Assembly: GCA_037127255.1 (NCBI GenBank)
Contig: JBANSL010000005.1
Coordinates: forward strand, 79,613,160-79,677,159
DNA from: Persicaria tinctoria
Lineage: Eukaryota > Streptophyta > Magnoliopsida > Caryophyllales > Polygonaceae
Length of the DNA: 64,000 nt
Reading direction: 5' to 3'
Part shown: positions 33,501 to 46,379 of the stretch, piece by piece
Layout of the letters: each line of letters begins with the position of its first letter
How positions within the stretch are numbered: position 1 is the first letter of the stretch
Position numbers and translations under genes: made by a program
The notes under the pieces: generated by a model
What the model saw: only the letters and a program-made list of their open reading frames with translations
The model's database searches: none
What the model was told of the DNA's origin: nothing

Positions 33501-35981
33501 GAAATTGAGACATCACATAATATGGCTGAAATCCTTGCACAGATCATTTAATACAAGAGCAGAAAAGTAGCTGCTTCAATCTATATAAACCAACAAATTG
33601 AATCATATTTTTTGGAGCACTGCATCCAGTTTGCTAATTCAAAGGTATGGTATGATTCAAATCTGTTAATATATTTGATGGGATAGTTTAACTAAAACAA
33701 AAGGTAAAAACCCAATCATATCATATTTGTAATTCAAAAATGAATAGTTATCAAGTAAAATAAAATTCGGTGGAAATCATTCTTAGTGATCACCACTGAG
33801 AACAATTTCTTATTTTTATCTGTCTCCCTTTTGTAGTATTTTAAAGAAAAGAATGGAACTCCTTGGTGATGCTTAAACTAATGTAGTATTTGTAAGCAAC
33901 ATCGCAATGACAAAGATGGCCTTCTTAGGCTGAAATTGTCATTTATTATAATGCTTTGAGATGAGTGTATCTACATATGAAATTATTAAGGAATATTTTT
34001 TTTTTATGATTGGATATTTGGACACAAGTTCAGGAACATTAAACAAAAATTAATGGGATAGGTGCATGGTAATCCCATATTACCCCACTATTCTCACAAA
34101 AAAGAAGCTAATAAGAATTAAGAAGGCACATGCTCTCACTCAAAATTAAAAATCAAGCACCACCCATAACATGATAAGAGTGGGGTTTATATGATCTCAT
34201 GTTGAGCAGGCATGAGAACAACATTCCATGAAAAAAAAAACAGATGCTCCTACCAGCTAAATATCACAAGAATTTTAATCTAATGATATCCTATGAAACA
34301 TATCAAAGTTTTAAAACTCAAGAAGTTAAGCAAATTTCCTTAAAGGTAGTTTCAGTTCAAGAGTTTTCTACTGTATCATTTTTTACAGTGTGCAGCATAC
34401 GAACTGGCGGAACTGATCTGATGATTATTGACCATTATTGCAACATATGTATCTCCATCACTGTGATGTTTGCACCTAGATGAGTAAATATTTACTTCTA
34501 TAAAAATCATTATGCAATTAGTTCTTCAAAAGGTTTTCACTGAGAAATCACATCTCATCATCTCCTTAATGTCAAACTGGCGGAACTGATCTGATGATTA
34601 TTGACCATTATTGCAACATATGTATCTCCATCACTGTGATGTTTGCACCTAGATGAGTAAATATTTACTTCTATAAAATCATTACGCAATTAGTTCTTCA
34701 AAAGGTTTTCACTGAGAAATCACATCTCATCATCTCCTTAATGTCAAAACTCCTGTGGGTTGCGAAAAATATACTCCTCCATCTTAAAATATTAGTCACT
34801 TATTATAAAACATGTTTTTCAAGGATGATAAAATCTATAAAATATCAAACAATTTATTAATTTTTATAAGTATGAAATTATAAAAAAACAATTGATATTT
34901 TATATAGCTTTTATCATATTTCAAAAACACGATGAATAGTATGAGACAGAAGGAGGTAGCTAGCTGCAGCAAGAATTTTTCCTTTCCATGAACAAGAAAG
35001 CCAAAGACAAAAAGAGCAATAATAGCCTTTGATTAAGGTCACACTGTAATATCAGAAAGAAGTTAAAAATGCTGTGACACATTGATTACCTTGACTGCAA
35101 TGATAGAATGACCGAGAAGTGGAAGCAGATTCCTGTGACTGAATAGAGATGAGACACGGATCTCTTCCCTAACCAACTCCAACTGCTCATTGTTTTGAAT
35201 AAACACCTTCTTCATCGCATAGGTTCCATCATCTACACAGAATCTCAATCCAATATCATGATAGTAAAAAAAAAAAAAACATCACACTGAAATTCAAACA
35301 CATAGTGGATCCAAGGAGACTGGTTACTTTGGTTAGTACAATTTCTTACTTCAGAATTCAGATGATAGTGGAACAACCTACTTATTCTTACTGCATTTTA
35401 CACATAAACCCAGATAGTCACAGAATCCAGGGGGCTTTCCTAACCTCAGACCAGCTATACTGCAAGTAGAATTGACACTGACTAACCCCATAAAATTACA
35501 ATGACCGGTGACAAGAGAAAATTAGAATGTCACACATGAAAATATGCCGTGTCGACCATTGAGATCTGGCATTGGGAGATTAGGCTTTGCTAATTGGCAG
35601 CCGAAAAGGGGTTACTTTACCAAACAGCCCAGCAAGTAATCATGCTAAGGAATACATCAAATATATACCAAAAGATTTGAAATTCCAAAATTGCCCAACA
35701 GTTTAAGGTCAAAATTAAAGATCGGCCCATGACTGAATTCCCAATTCACAAAGGAAGTGAAAAATGAAACCTGAAACGAAAGAAGGATCCTTCAATTTCT
35801 CGGAAAGGGCGCCGGAAGCGGAAGAATTGACCATGAGAAGCTCTTTGACAAGGTATACGCAGGCAGAGTTAGCTTCACCAATCTGCCGCACGATCCTGAA
35901 CCTCTTGCCGGTGATCCACACATCCCCACCACCATTAACGGTGTCGTATAGTGCGTTCAGACCTGAGAACGAGCAACCCAT
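30599..35981 (-). CDS. STK16/ATPK3-type protein kinase, predicted pseudokinase
   Basis: Six exons with GT-AG borders: 35981-35771, 35232-35090, 33380-33240, 32867-32682, 31150-31026, 30827-30599; 1035 bp, 344 residues, all in frame. The N-terminus MGCSF fits N-myristoylation and palmitoylation, as in this family of membrane- and Golgi-associated Ser/Thr kinases. The ATP lysine is kept (YAMKK, K78). Three other motifs are altered: the glycine loop reads GEANSACV (residues 41-48) in place of a GEGGFAxV-like loop; the catalytic HxD reads HNN (N184 for Asp); DFG reads DFS (S208). APE (240-242) and DIWSLG are intact, and the C-terminal half is strongly conserved. Length equals that of Arabidopsis ATPK3. 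It is either a pseudokinase still under constraint or a duplicate beginning to decay. Confidence 0.9.
31621..31959. mobile_element. Tourist-like MITE in kinase intron 4
   Basis: A 339-bp element with ends GGGCTCGTTTGG and CCAAACGAGCCC, flanked by TAA (31618-31620 and 31960-31962). A 3-bp TAA duplication with such ends is the PIF/Harbinger (Tourist) pattern. Confidence 0.85.
34402..34746. repeat. 173-bp tandem duplication in kinase intron 2
   Basis: AACTGGCGGAACTGATCTG starts at 34402 and again at 34575, and the two copies run almost identically for 173 bp (a one-base length difference in an A run). Recent duplication. Confidence 0.95.
34774..34956. mobile_element. Stowaway-like MITE in kinase intron 2
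   Basis: A 183-bp element flanked by TA, with left end CTCCTCCATCTTAAAATATT and right end AGTATGAGACAGAAGGAG. Ends and the TA duplication fit Tc1/mariner Stowaway MITEs. It lies just after the 173-bp duplication. Confidence 0.75.
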
Positions 35982-36387
35982 CTCTCCCTCGCCCCCTTCT
36001 CTCCCTCTGTTCGGTCTCTTGAGATCACACCTCTTTCTTTGACTTTCATATAAATTTGATTGTTTTTTTTTTTTGGTAGAGAATAAATTTGATTGGTGGA
36101 ACCGTGGAAGTGTGGACTGTTCTTCGATCAGGCGCCTGGCTAGTTTTTCTCCTCCTCTTTTTTTTTCACATCCTAACTGAATTTTAAGGGAAACTTGCTG
36201 CAATAACTTTACGAAAATTACATCATTGGTCAGTAGCCCATGTTATAAAAACGCTTGACGGATGTTTAACGGTGAGATATTATCAAGAGCCAAAATAGTT
36301 TGACGGTTTTATTGGTGGATTTTTAATGGATAAAATTATTTTAGTTTTTTTTTGGAACTGAAAAGAATTTAGCAAAAGGGCCTAGTT

Positions 36388-36890
36388 TTAATAGCTAAGA
36401 GCATCCAGACGGATGAAATCGCGAAGCAAAGAATCGTTAGGGGCCTTTTGACTATGGAAAGCAAGATCCAGATTCGATAGCCGATCGGCTGCATGGTTTG
36501 CTTCCCTAAAGACGTGACGAATCTCAATGGATTGAAAGAAGCTAGTAAAGACTAGACTGTCCGAGACAATCATTTCCGAGTCCCCAGTAGGCTTCCCGAT
36601 GCCTTTAAGACTGTTTATGATGGTGAGGTTATCATCTTCAATTTCTAAGTTGTTTATGTTAAGTTCCCTGGCAGCTAATATACCTTTCCACAAACCCATA
36701 GCCTCCGGACCTAAGACAGATAGGAATGGACTGGGCCCTGATCCAAGCCAGATCGGAAAGTCGAGGTTGTCTCTGATAATGTAACCGTAGGCATTGAAAG
36801 GTAGAGAGAGCTCCATCGAAATTGAGTTTGTAAGCTCCATCCTTCGGGGGTTTCCATTTTCCTATTTTCCTTTTTTTTGGTGTCATTTTT
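36388..36890 (-). pseudogene. LINE RNase H (RVT_3) remnant
   Basis: The minus strand reads GKWKPPKDGAYKLNFDGALS, then, one frame off, AYGYIIRDNLDFPIWLG, EAMGLWKGILAARELNINNL, EIEDDNLTIINSLKG and IRHVFREANHAADRLSNL. All RNase H metal-binding positions (DGA, E, D, D) are present, but a frameshift near 36800 separates the first from the rest. Better preserved than the other RNase H relics here. Confidence 0.8.
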
Positions 36891-39261
36891 ATATGGGGTT
36901 GATTTTTTGTTTGTGAATGAAAAACAGTTTTGGTTTGTTTTCTTATATTTAACTCTCTTTAAAATATCTAAAACTATATAATATAATAAAATATGCATTT
37001 TTAAAGTCATTAACATATTTAAATAAAAAAAACATCGTACAAATCAAATAAACATCATGATCATTTTAACCGTTTTTATATTCAAATATAAAATCTCATA
37101 AACATGTTCAAATAAACATCACAATCCATAATTTGTACATTAATAAAATAAAACAACTAAAATCAATCTCGAATTCTAAACAAATCGTCAAAGTGTGAAG
37201 CGACAAGCACCTTGGCGGTGTCTTGGATGCTAACCTACACCAAGTGTTTTGACGGTGTTTAGGCGGATGCTAAGAGCGTATTTTAGAATAGTGTCCGTAG
37301 CCCGTTTACATTTTTTTAACTTTAGGATGTGTTTGGTGGAATATGAAATTTTAAAGGATAGAAATTATTTTTTAAGGATAGAGATAATGGAGATTTTTAT
37401 TTGGGTAATAGGAGATTTTTTTTTATAATATTTAAAGAAATTATTGTATTATTTTACCCCAAGTAAAGTGAAAAGAGGTAAAAAAAAATGGTATTTGTGA
37501 TTAAGGGCAAAAAGGTCGTGTTTGGCACGAGGTGGGAGGGCTGGGAGTTGTATTTCGGGGAGCGGATCCGAAGTGTTTGACCGGGAAGCTCGGGGTGGAG
37601 AACGGGTGGGGATGGCGGTGATGGATTGGGTGGGAATCTCCACCTTGGGGTATGGGGGTGGACGGGGTGGGAAACCTGATTTGGGAGCTCAACCGTCGAA
37701 ATTTCCCCTAGGGTTAGCTCTATAAAACTTGCCCCTCTTTTTAGGACGACCTTCCACCTTCATTTCCATCAGTTTGAACCACAAATTTCAGACCTTCGCA
37801 CTCCATCGCTGGCGTTCGACCTCTGTTCTTCGATTATATCACTCAATCATCACTTTCGACCATTCAAGTATTACATCGACCCTGAACTTCTTCGTCCTTT
37901 TTACATCGTTCGATTGCCCTCGTACATGGATTCAAATCTTCTAATTGCCCTTTTCATGTGTTCATCTATGCTAATTGCTCTCTTAAAAACCGGTTTGCAT
38001 GTCCTACACATTGTTGTTCATATCCTAATGTGTTGAATCGATATTCTCCCATTTGTGTTCATGTCCATGTTCTATATACTGTTGTTCGAGGCTTGAAAGG
38101 GAGCCGAGAAGCTTGGACAAAGTCCAAAAGAAGTTTTGGAGAAAGGGAGCTTGGCCACGAGGGGCTCGAGCATAGCAATGCAATAGTAGCAGAACGCAGC
38201 ACAAGACCGCCCCCGCAACCTCTATGGGTCGGCTTGACACGTTTTATCCCGAACTTATCTTTACTCAGGGTTTAATTAGGGGTTCATTTAGCTTTTGTTT
38301 TGGCCAACCTTAGGCTAATTTAAAGACATTCTTAGATTTATTTTCAGCATCTTATGCACGTTAGGAATTGGAGAATTATGCTCGCATTAAGCATGTGTAA
38401 GTGTAACTAAACTCCAATCGTTTTGCCTATGGTTGATTTAAGACTTGTTGGGATTAATTTGTGAGTTCTGATTTCTTATTCTCTCTATCATATGTTTTAG
38501 CTTCATTATGCTTAAATTGTGATTGTATTCTTTCTCTCGAGATTAGCTACCTTGTTAGGTTGAATTCAAAGCTAGGGTTTTGTTATTACTTACTCGCAAT
38601 TCATAACCTAAGTAGGAAACATATCTTTTAACCTTGTTGGAAGAATTGAATGTGTAGGAAGTTGTTTGTATGTTAAATATTGATTCTTAGGAATTCATAT
38701 TACATATGACTTGATTATCTCGGTGCCCAAAGCTATTTATATGCTAAATCCTAGCTTCTAGGGTTGCTTAGTTAATAAGGGATTGCTATGACACATTTAG
38801 CTGGTAATCTAGGAAAGATTGAGATACGAACACATGATAGAGAATTAGGGGAACTCGAAGGAGGATCAATCAAATTACGTACCAAACAACATCGATAACC
38901 ATATGTGAAACGTGTTTTTCTTTATTGCATTCGAAACCCTACTTTACATTGCTTTTCTTTTGCTTTCAATCTTTCCCTCTCTCTCTTTTGGTTGCTCTAA
39001 GCACATCAATAAACACGTATTTACACGAGTCTATGTACAATCGACCTCTTGCTTTACCTCCACGCTACTTGGTAATTTGTTTTGAGTTTTGTTATGACTA
39101 TGAAGAAACAACAACTTTTTCCTAAGACCAAATTGACGTCCGTGCTGAGGACTCGGTGCTAATTATGTGTTTATTTGTGTGCTTCCTAGATGTGGATCAT
39201 CTCTTGGTCCGCGCCCTTGCTACTAATCTTCTTTTCTTTCTTTCTTCCTCTATAGGTCGCA
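36891..39261. other. Gene-poor region, probably old retroelement DNA
   Basis: No supported protein. 37490-37720 is GC-richer, and CTATAAAAC at about 37719 resembles a TATA box followed by pyrimidine-rich DNA. 37740-39250 could be the LTR/leader of an old retrotransposon, but I could not find paired LTRs, a primer site or coding domains. Confidence 0.3.
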
Positions 39262-39277
39262 AACATGAGAACTCCCC

Positions 39278-39319
39278 TTGAATTTGTAAATAAAGAGCGG
39301 CCATATCCGGGGTTACTTG
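39278..39319 (-). mobile_element. Truncated SINE with 16-bp target duplication
   Basis: A 42-bp insert lies between two exact copies of AACATGAGAACTCCCC (39262-39277 and 39320-39335). It matches the 3' tail of the SINE at 6120 (TTGAATT-GTAAATAAAGAGC then GG-C...CCGGGGTT on the plus strand). 5' truncation of a SINE with an intact long duplication. Confidence 0.85.
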
Positions 39320-39377
39320 AACATGAGAACTCCCCATTCGTCTCTCTTTAACATTTTAATCAAGTATCCTCCCATTA

Positions 39378-39720
39378 GACCATGTGCAACCATGAGTTTT
39401 ACTTAACTTATAGGTCTTAAAAGGTAAACCCATGGTTGCAAGCCAAACCTTAAGGGAAGAGGTTGGAAGGGGTTACCCCTTCCCACTAAGGTAACCTCTT
39501 CCTTTTTTTTTTTTTTTTTTTTTTTTTTAAACACATAAGTGAGTCATTATATGTTATTTTATATTTTTTTAGACACACAAGTGGGGAACAAGGTAACCTC
39601 TAAAAAAGAGGTAGAAAAAGTAAAAAATAATTTAGAGAAAAAAATATATTAGGTGGCAAATTATAATAAGGGGATAAAAATTGAAAAGGGAAAGAGGTAA
39701 CCCCATGGTTGCACATGCTC
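39378..39720. mobile_element. PIF/Harbinger-like MITE
   Basis: 343 bp flanked by TTA (39375-39377 and 39721-39723). The ends GACCATGTGCAACCATG and CATGGTTGCACATGCTC are inverted repeats. The interior holds long T runs and GGTAACCTCTT phrases in both orientations. Confidence 0.8.
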
Positions 39721-39723
39721 TTA

Positions 39724-40207
39724 GTCTGTCTCTTACATTTTCAATAAAGTATGCATTAGTCTCTCTCATATTTTCAATAAAGTGAGCGTTACCCCCTCTC
39801 ACAACCGGCTTTAAGGATGATTTTTTTTTTTTTTGTATAAATACCATGTCTTCCCATCTCTATCTCTAATTTAACAATTGTGATGACATTTTTGAAAAAA
39901 AAAAAAAAAAAAAGGTTCATTTGGTTGGTATTGCTATTCAAATCACCATTAATATAAATGCAATGGATTTTGTATCTAAACTTAAAATTCAAATTAATGC
40001 AAAAGAAAGCAACACCGTAGCAGAAAAGGTAGTGCTTGGTCGACGCAGAATCGCAATCAAATTCGTCTCCTCGCTCACCGTTTCTGTGAGGACTGAGGAG
40101 ATCTCTCCGATTCGATTGCCCGAAGATCTCCCCTTCACCTTCACTCCCCCCCTCCTCCTCTTCATCCCCGAAAGTATCTCTTTGCTTCTTCCATTTCTCA
40201 TCCTTCT
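39724..40207. promoter_or_regulatory. Promoter and leader region of the ARF-GAP gene
   Basis: Contains a T run (39822), an A run (39896-39913), then from about 40040 GC-richer, pyrimidine-rich DNA (CTCCCCTTCACCTTCACTCC) leading to the start codon at 40208. The last 150 bp fit a plant 5' untranslated region. No clear TATA box. Confidence 0.4.
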
Positions 40208-43200
40208 ATGGCGTCTGAGAATTATACCGACAAAAATGCTGTCTTCCGAAAGCTCAAATCCAAATCCGAGAATAAGGTTTGTTCTTTGCTCTTCTTTCAT
40301 GCTCTGCCTTTGGATTATGCATTTCGGATTTGGATCGTTGGAAGTAAGATTTATGGGGTTTGGGGATGGGTTTTGGAGATCCGATTTTAGATCTGGTTTT
40401 GATTGCGAGAAATTTGAATGAAATTCTAGTTTCTTTTTTTTGGGGGGATTTTGACTGTCAGATGTGCTTCGACTGCAATGCCAAAAATCCGACTTGGGCG
40501 TCGGTGACTTACGGGATCTTCCTCTGCATCGATTGCTCGGCCGTTCATCGGAGTCTCGGCGTCCACATTAGTTTCGTGAGGTGATTTTTCCTTTCTTTTG
40601 AGATTTAATGCTGATTTCTTAAAGTAAAATTCATCTGTTTAAACTGATATTGCATCTGTAATCGATTCCCTAAGATTTGATCACGGCACCATCTTTGTTA
40701 TTTTTCATGCGGTGTAGGGTAATCCTTGTTTTCTCAGGTTATAAGGTTTTTGTAAACTTGTGTTGCATGATGGTGGTTTTTATTTCCTAACAAAATATCA
40801 GTAGGTTTAAGATAACCAATGTTAAAACCATAGGGCACTTATTAGCCAGTACTTGATACTCCGTATTGATTAAATTGTGATATCAATCTAAATGCAAAAT
40901 TAGCAATCTTGAAGTATATATTTAGGTAGTCCGATAACTAGGTACAATTGGGTTTGTAATACCGAAGAGTGGTGGTGGGTTTACATCCCACAATAACTTT
41001 GAGGTGTTAGCGGTTGTATATCTCACAATGCATGCAACTACTAGGATGAATTGAAATTTGAGTTATATAAGGGGCGAATTACACACAACTCCAACAATAG
41101 CTCTTCTATTTTTGTATGTGGACAGTAGATTTAAAATAGCTTTGTTTTAGCATAGGCTAGTGACACCTGTCATGGACGTCCTTGCTGACGTCAGGCCAAA
41201 GTGTGCTGCCGTTAAGGGTTCTCTTTTGCCAGATGACTACATCATTTGCTTAATATTTTTAATTTGGGTGATTGTCACACTAATTGTTGTCATGAGCCAG
41301 AAGAAACTAATCATGGAACTATTTGTAAGTATTTCTAATACTTGAAGTATCATAATAATAATATAAAGATAGTAAATTACTTGGTTCGCAATAAGATAGT
41401 AAAGTACTTATGTTTCCATGATGCTTGGTTTCATTATTTGTTTCATATTGATAGAAGCTAGCTTTGAAATTGATGATGGAAATACTGTACCAAACAAACT
41501 TATGGTGTTGTGTGCTTTTACACATGGTCTATTAGCCAAAGATAATCATAGATTATTGAATGGATTCAGAAAAAAGAGAATTATCCGATTACGAGACAAA
41601 GTTTTGAATATATCTTTTATTAGTGGCTTACATGAGGGATTGTGAATCTTTAACCAGCTATTAAGATGGCATTCACTGGTTGACATACAAGTAAATAAGT
41701 TTGTAAATTGTAATAATCAATCAATTATCAGGGGACAAGGCTGTACTAGTTTCTTAAATCGTTAACCAGTTATTATGTTTCAGTGACTTCTGAGTGACCT
41801 TTAATGTGATTCCAAACCTCTCTTTGTGTTTGATACGAAGTTAACTAGATTACTTTAATTTCCCTAGGTCAACAAATTTGGACTCATGGACACCTGAGCA
41901 GTTGAAGACAATGTCCTTTGGAGGAAATAGCCGTGCTCATACTTTCTTTAAGCAGCACGGATGGAATGATGGAGGCAAGATTGAGGCTAAGTATACATCA
42001 AGAGCTGCTGACTTGTACAGGCAGATACTTACAAAGGAAGTTGCAAAAAGTGCTGCAGATGATCACAGTTTACCTTCATCACCTGTTGCCTCACAGACTG
42101 AACAAGCTTCAAATGGATTTTCTAAATTGAATGTCCAAGAAGCTCCAAAAGAAATTCTGGAGGAGAGCAAAGAAACACCTGAAATACCCGCTTCTCCGAA
42201 ATTTCATAAAGTAGTTACTTCTACCCTCAAGAAGCCTCTTGGAGCAAAAAGAAATGTGAAAACTGGAGGGCTTGGTGCCAGAAAACTTACTAGCAAGGTA
42301 GTTTCTTCATTTGTTTTCCAAACACATGCCTTTCTAACTCAGGCTTTAATGGACATGTTATCATGATAAGGGGCTTGCTTTTTCTGGTTTAAAATAAGTT
42401 TAGTTGGGTGATTTCTTAATACGGTCTTTCTAACCTGTGCCCTTTGGGAATAGGCTAAAAACCTTGACCAGGAAAGATTCCCTATAAAAAAATGCATAAA
42501 CTCTAAAAAAGCAATTTAAATAATAGCTAAAATAATGAAATTTGAAAAAATCTTTCCAAATCAAGGTTGTTAGCCTATGCCCTTGGGGCATAGGTTATAA
42601 AAACTGTTCTTAATTATTCATGATTATAAATTTTCTGTTTGGTAGTGAAATGTCCTGTATATGAACATAAGACTATAGGGAATTAAGCTAGATTATTCTA
42701 GAAGAAGCGAGACCATGTGGCATGTGCTGGCATTGGAAACAGTTAGGTGATTGGCTTTAGCAGAATAGTAGTAGTATGAATAAAAGACTAGCCTAAGATG
42801 TTGGTCATCAAAGAAGATCAATTTTAACGGCAGTTGCTTTAGGTCAGTTTGAAGTGATCCTCATCTAGTCATCTGGATGGCTTAGTGGATTCCTGCTGGT
42901 TTTCCTAACGTTTTGTCCTTGTTTGTCTGTATTTTGTGTGTTAATCAATGCTGTGGCGTGCTCCTGAATTCTTGCTCTATCATTTTCCCTGTAGCATACT
43001 TGACAGAAAATTTCATTGCAGCCAAATGAGAGCCTTTATGATCAGAAGCCAGTGGAGGCACCTTTACCTGCTTCCACCACGAGCACTAATGCCCCAGCTA
43101 ATGGCTCCTCATTTGCCTCCCGTTTTGAGTATGTTGAAAATGTCCAGTCTACTGAAAGCAGCTCACGTGGACCCCAGATGATAGGCCATGTGGCTCCTCC

Positions 43201-45609
43201 AAAGGCTTCCAACTTCTTTGCTGAGTTTGGAATGGAGAGTGGTTATCCTAAAAAAGGGAGCTCTAGCTCCTCAAAAGTTCAAGTATGGTTTTTTAATTAA
43301 GTACTCGCGTAAGACTATTTGTCCTGCAGTTGAGTTTGTTAGGCTTAAGTAGTTGATCTTCGAGTGATTGACTTTTATAATCAACTTGGTGGATTATTGT
43401 TTACTTATTTTATTTTATTTTTGTCTTTTTTTTTTCACTCTTGATGTGTTTAACTGTTCTTTCTTTTAGATGTTACCTTGAGTTCCGGCTAATTTTTAAT
43501 ACAAATTTGCTGGATATTGTTCTTGCTCATGATGAGTTGACCAAGGAAACTCCTTTTGTGGATTTGATTTATCCTCATTATGAATGGCTTTTCTCTTTGG
43601 TAACAAAAAAATTATTTTAAAAATAATGCAGTGTCTACAAGGTATTTGAAAAAAGCTACCGTTGTCAAAAGAAGATGATTTATAATAACATGACAATGAT
43701 TTTTGATATAAATTAATGCAGTTTACATTTAGCATAAAAGCCGAGAGGAGGATTACTGCAGTGTGAAAATGATCCTTTTCTTTTTCCTATTGCTTCATTC
43801 ATTGCTTTCCCATATATGCCATTCCTGATGTATGGTTTATTTGCATTTGCCATTTGTGATATCTCATTTGTTATCATTTATATTTGGTAAGGTGGGTGTT
43901 TATATTTTCATATTTTGGCGAATAGATGATCACCCAATTTTGTTTTTCTCTGAGCACTACCATCAGGTTGAAGAAACAGATGAAGCAAGGAAGAAATTCT
44001 CAAATGCCAAATCTATCTCATCTGCACAATTCTTTGGAGATCAGAGCAGATCTGGTGATACTGACAGTCATGCTTCTTTGTCAAAGTTTTCAGTAAGTTA
44101 ATGCCTGGTTTTTGGGTTAACGCTTTTGAACTTTTGTGTTGGTTGCGTACCTTCTTGACTTTGGCTTTATTTTGACATGCATTTTCTGGTTGCTGCATTT
44201 ATGTAACCACAGCCTAATCTGTTTACTTTATAACATTTGTGTCCAGATTCTTGACATACAAAATATTGATTGAGGTACTCTTAAGGAAAGATTAAAGAGT
44301 TGGGTACTTGAGGTTGAGATATTTTATCCAAAAGCTCGCAACTGTTGTGGAAGTATTCCTTTAAAATAGATAGGCTTATTTTTGTATTAAAGGAATAATG
44401 CATGAAAATCAATGAAAACAAAATAGATATTTTTTGGAGGAAAACCTGTGATTCAGGAGTTTCTTCTTGATGCTTTCGGATAGAAGTCCTGTATTTATGG
44501 GAAGATCTTGTATCACAACCTGCGACGTGATTTAGATTGTTTTATAGATGTAGCCATATCGTTTCTCATTTTTTGTTTTTTACAAATTACTACTGACTTT
44601 GTTGGTCTTTGTGTTTTCAGAGTTCAAATGCAATTTCTAGCGCAGATCTCTTTGGTAATGGTTCCGATGGATCTATTGATGTGACCGCAAGTGACCTCAT
44701 TAACCGATTGTCTTTCCAGGTACTCTACTAGTTCTCCAGTAAGTGTTATTTATAACCTTTTATGTTATCTTATATAGGAGTTTGTACGGTAGGCTTGGTA
44801 GCCAATTTAAATTATTTTCCTGGAAAAAGAAGAAGATACATACTCTTTTCAAAATGGGAAAGGTGATCTGCATGATCATTTATGCATAGTTAATATCGAA
44901 TTTTATGGATACATCACATTAAAAAAAAAAGATACCAATCTGTTTCGTTGATGTAGTTGAGATTAGAAAAATTATTACCCTCTATACGAAGAGTTAGGAC
45001 CAAGGATCCCATCAATTCACTCATTGATCCCAATTTAGAATGCAGAAAGTAGCTGAGTTCAGTGGAAATTTTCAGGCTATCAGAAGTTATATTGAGCTTG
45101 CAAAGGGGAATTGCCTTGAGATTTTATAAAACCTTATTTGATATACATGATACTATTGAAGTAATGTAGGAAGCACACACAAAATGCATTTATTGATCAA
45201 GATTTAATATTATTGAACAGTTTGAGGCTTTGAGCGTACAACTTGCTAGACAGAAACCAGAGCAACACATGAAGGATTATTATTATCTATCTCTCTTGCT
45301 TTTCTGGTTTGTGGTTGTAACATGATGTTCCATGGTGCATCAAGCTTACCCTGCATGAAGCACATTGTGTACTCCAGATGAGGATAAGTGTGCATTAAAA
45401 GGGAATCCTGTGGTGTTGAGAATCTTTTATGAGAATCGTCTGTCATGCGTTTAATCTGATCCACTGATTTTTGCTGTTTGAACTTCGGATTCTGTTTCCA
45501 GGCACAACAAGACATTTCATCACTGAAGAACATCGCAGGGGAGACAGGCAAGAAGCTTAGCTCGTTTGCGTCAACCTTGATGACTGATCTTCAGGACAGA
45601 GTCCTGTGA
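40208..45609 (+). CDS. AGD8: ARF GTPase-activating protein, AGD8/9/10 type
   Basis: Seven exons with GT-AG borders: 40208-40276, 40462-40580, 41868-42297, 43022-43282, 43967-44092, 44621-44719, 45502-45609; 1212 bp, 403 residues, close to Arabidopsis AGD8/AGD9. The ArfGAP zinc finger has Cys at 25, 28, 45 and 48 (CX2CX16CX2C) and the arginine finger in AVHRSLGVH (R53). Ser-rich middle and tail carry family phrases: [55 protein letters not shown] and DLINRLSFQ. The family stimulates GTP hydrolysis on ARF GTPases in Golgi vesicle traffic; these plant members resemble yeast Glo3 and animal ArfGAP2/3. Whether it is AGD8, 9 or 10 cannot be settled here. Confidence 0.95.
42421..42606. mobile_element. 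MITE in ARF-GAP intron 3
   Basis: A 186-bp element flanked by TTCTTAAT (42413-42420 and 42607-42614). The ends (TAACCTGTGCCCTTTGGGAA then TAGGCTAAAAACCTTGA; and the inverse around TCAAGGTTGTTAGCCTATGC) pair for about 45 bp. The 8-bp duplication suggests hAT, though MULE is possible. Confidence 0.75.
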
Positions 45610-46379
45610 AAAGATGCCACTTCCAGATCAGTTTGTATTGCTAAATACCCAGGACAGACACCCAGCGGCGGAAATCCCTGCAAGTCCATGTAAAATGATG
45701 AGTTGAATCAGAAATTCTTTGGAAAGACAAAAAGAGAAATAATGATTTTGTAACTCTTTTAGATTCGTCAACGGCCTATATTTACGTCTTCTTCCCCTTG
45801 ATGAAGTCGGTGTTTCGAGATGCGATGAACATATATATCACTCAGGGATGTGCTTATAGTTTCGAACTTGCCCTTCTCTATTCTCGTCTCTGTGGAGTTG
45901 AAAGTTGCAAATCTTTTATATTTGAATCTTGATTGCTTGACCAGCTTATCTAAACGCAGTTGCTCAAAGGCCCTTGCACGCTTCTTCCGGTAAAGTCTCT
46001 TAAAAGGCCAAAGAGACAAGCCCAAAATGACGAAATTGGTACGATAAAAGGCAAAGAGAGGTGATGGTTTTTATCCCACACCGTGTATAGGTTGAGGGTT
46101 TTCACCGTAACCAACTCTTCCTTATTGCATTTACTTCCGCCTAGCTTTGTTAGAAATACTAATGTACCCTAAAGAGTCCTTACATAAGTTAAACAATGAC
46201 TTTGACCCAATCGCAAAATTAGTGACAATGTAGCATTGTTGTCGCCTATTTTGTGACATTTGTGACGACTAGTAGTTGTTACGACACTAGTTATAATTAA
46301 AATAAAATCCGAGACATAATAGATTAGGATGAGTGAGAATCTTGTACACTCCACAATATATGTACCCATGATACACCAT
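45610..46379. other. 3' flank of ARF-GAP gene
   Basis: The first 150-200 bp should be the 3' untranslated region. The minus-strand frames at 45768-46025 and 46169-46462 do not resemble known proteins. Confidence 0.4.

Noticed and set aside
37700..39261. Gypsy-type LTR and leader
   Set aside because: Composition and a TATA-like site were suggestive, but no paired LTR, primer site or coding domain was found.
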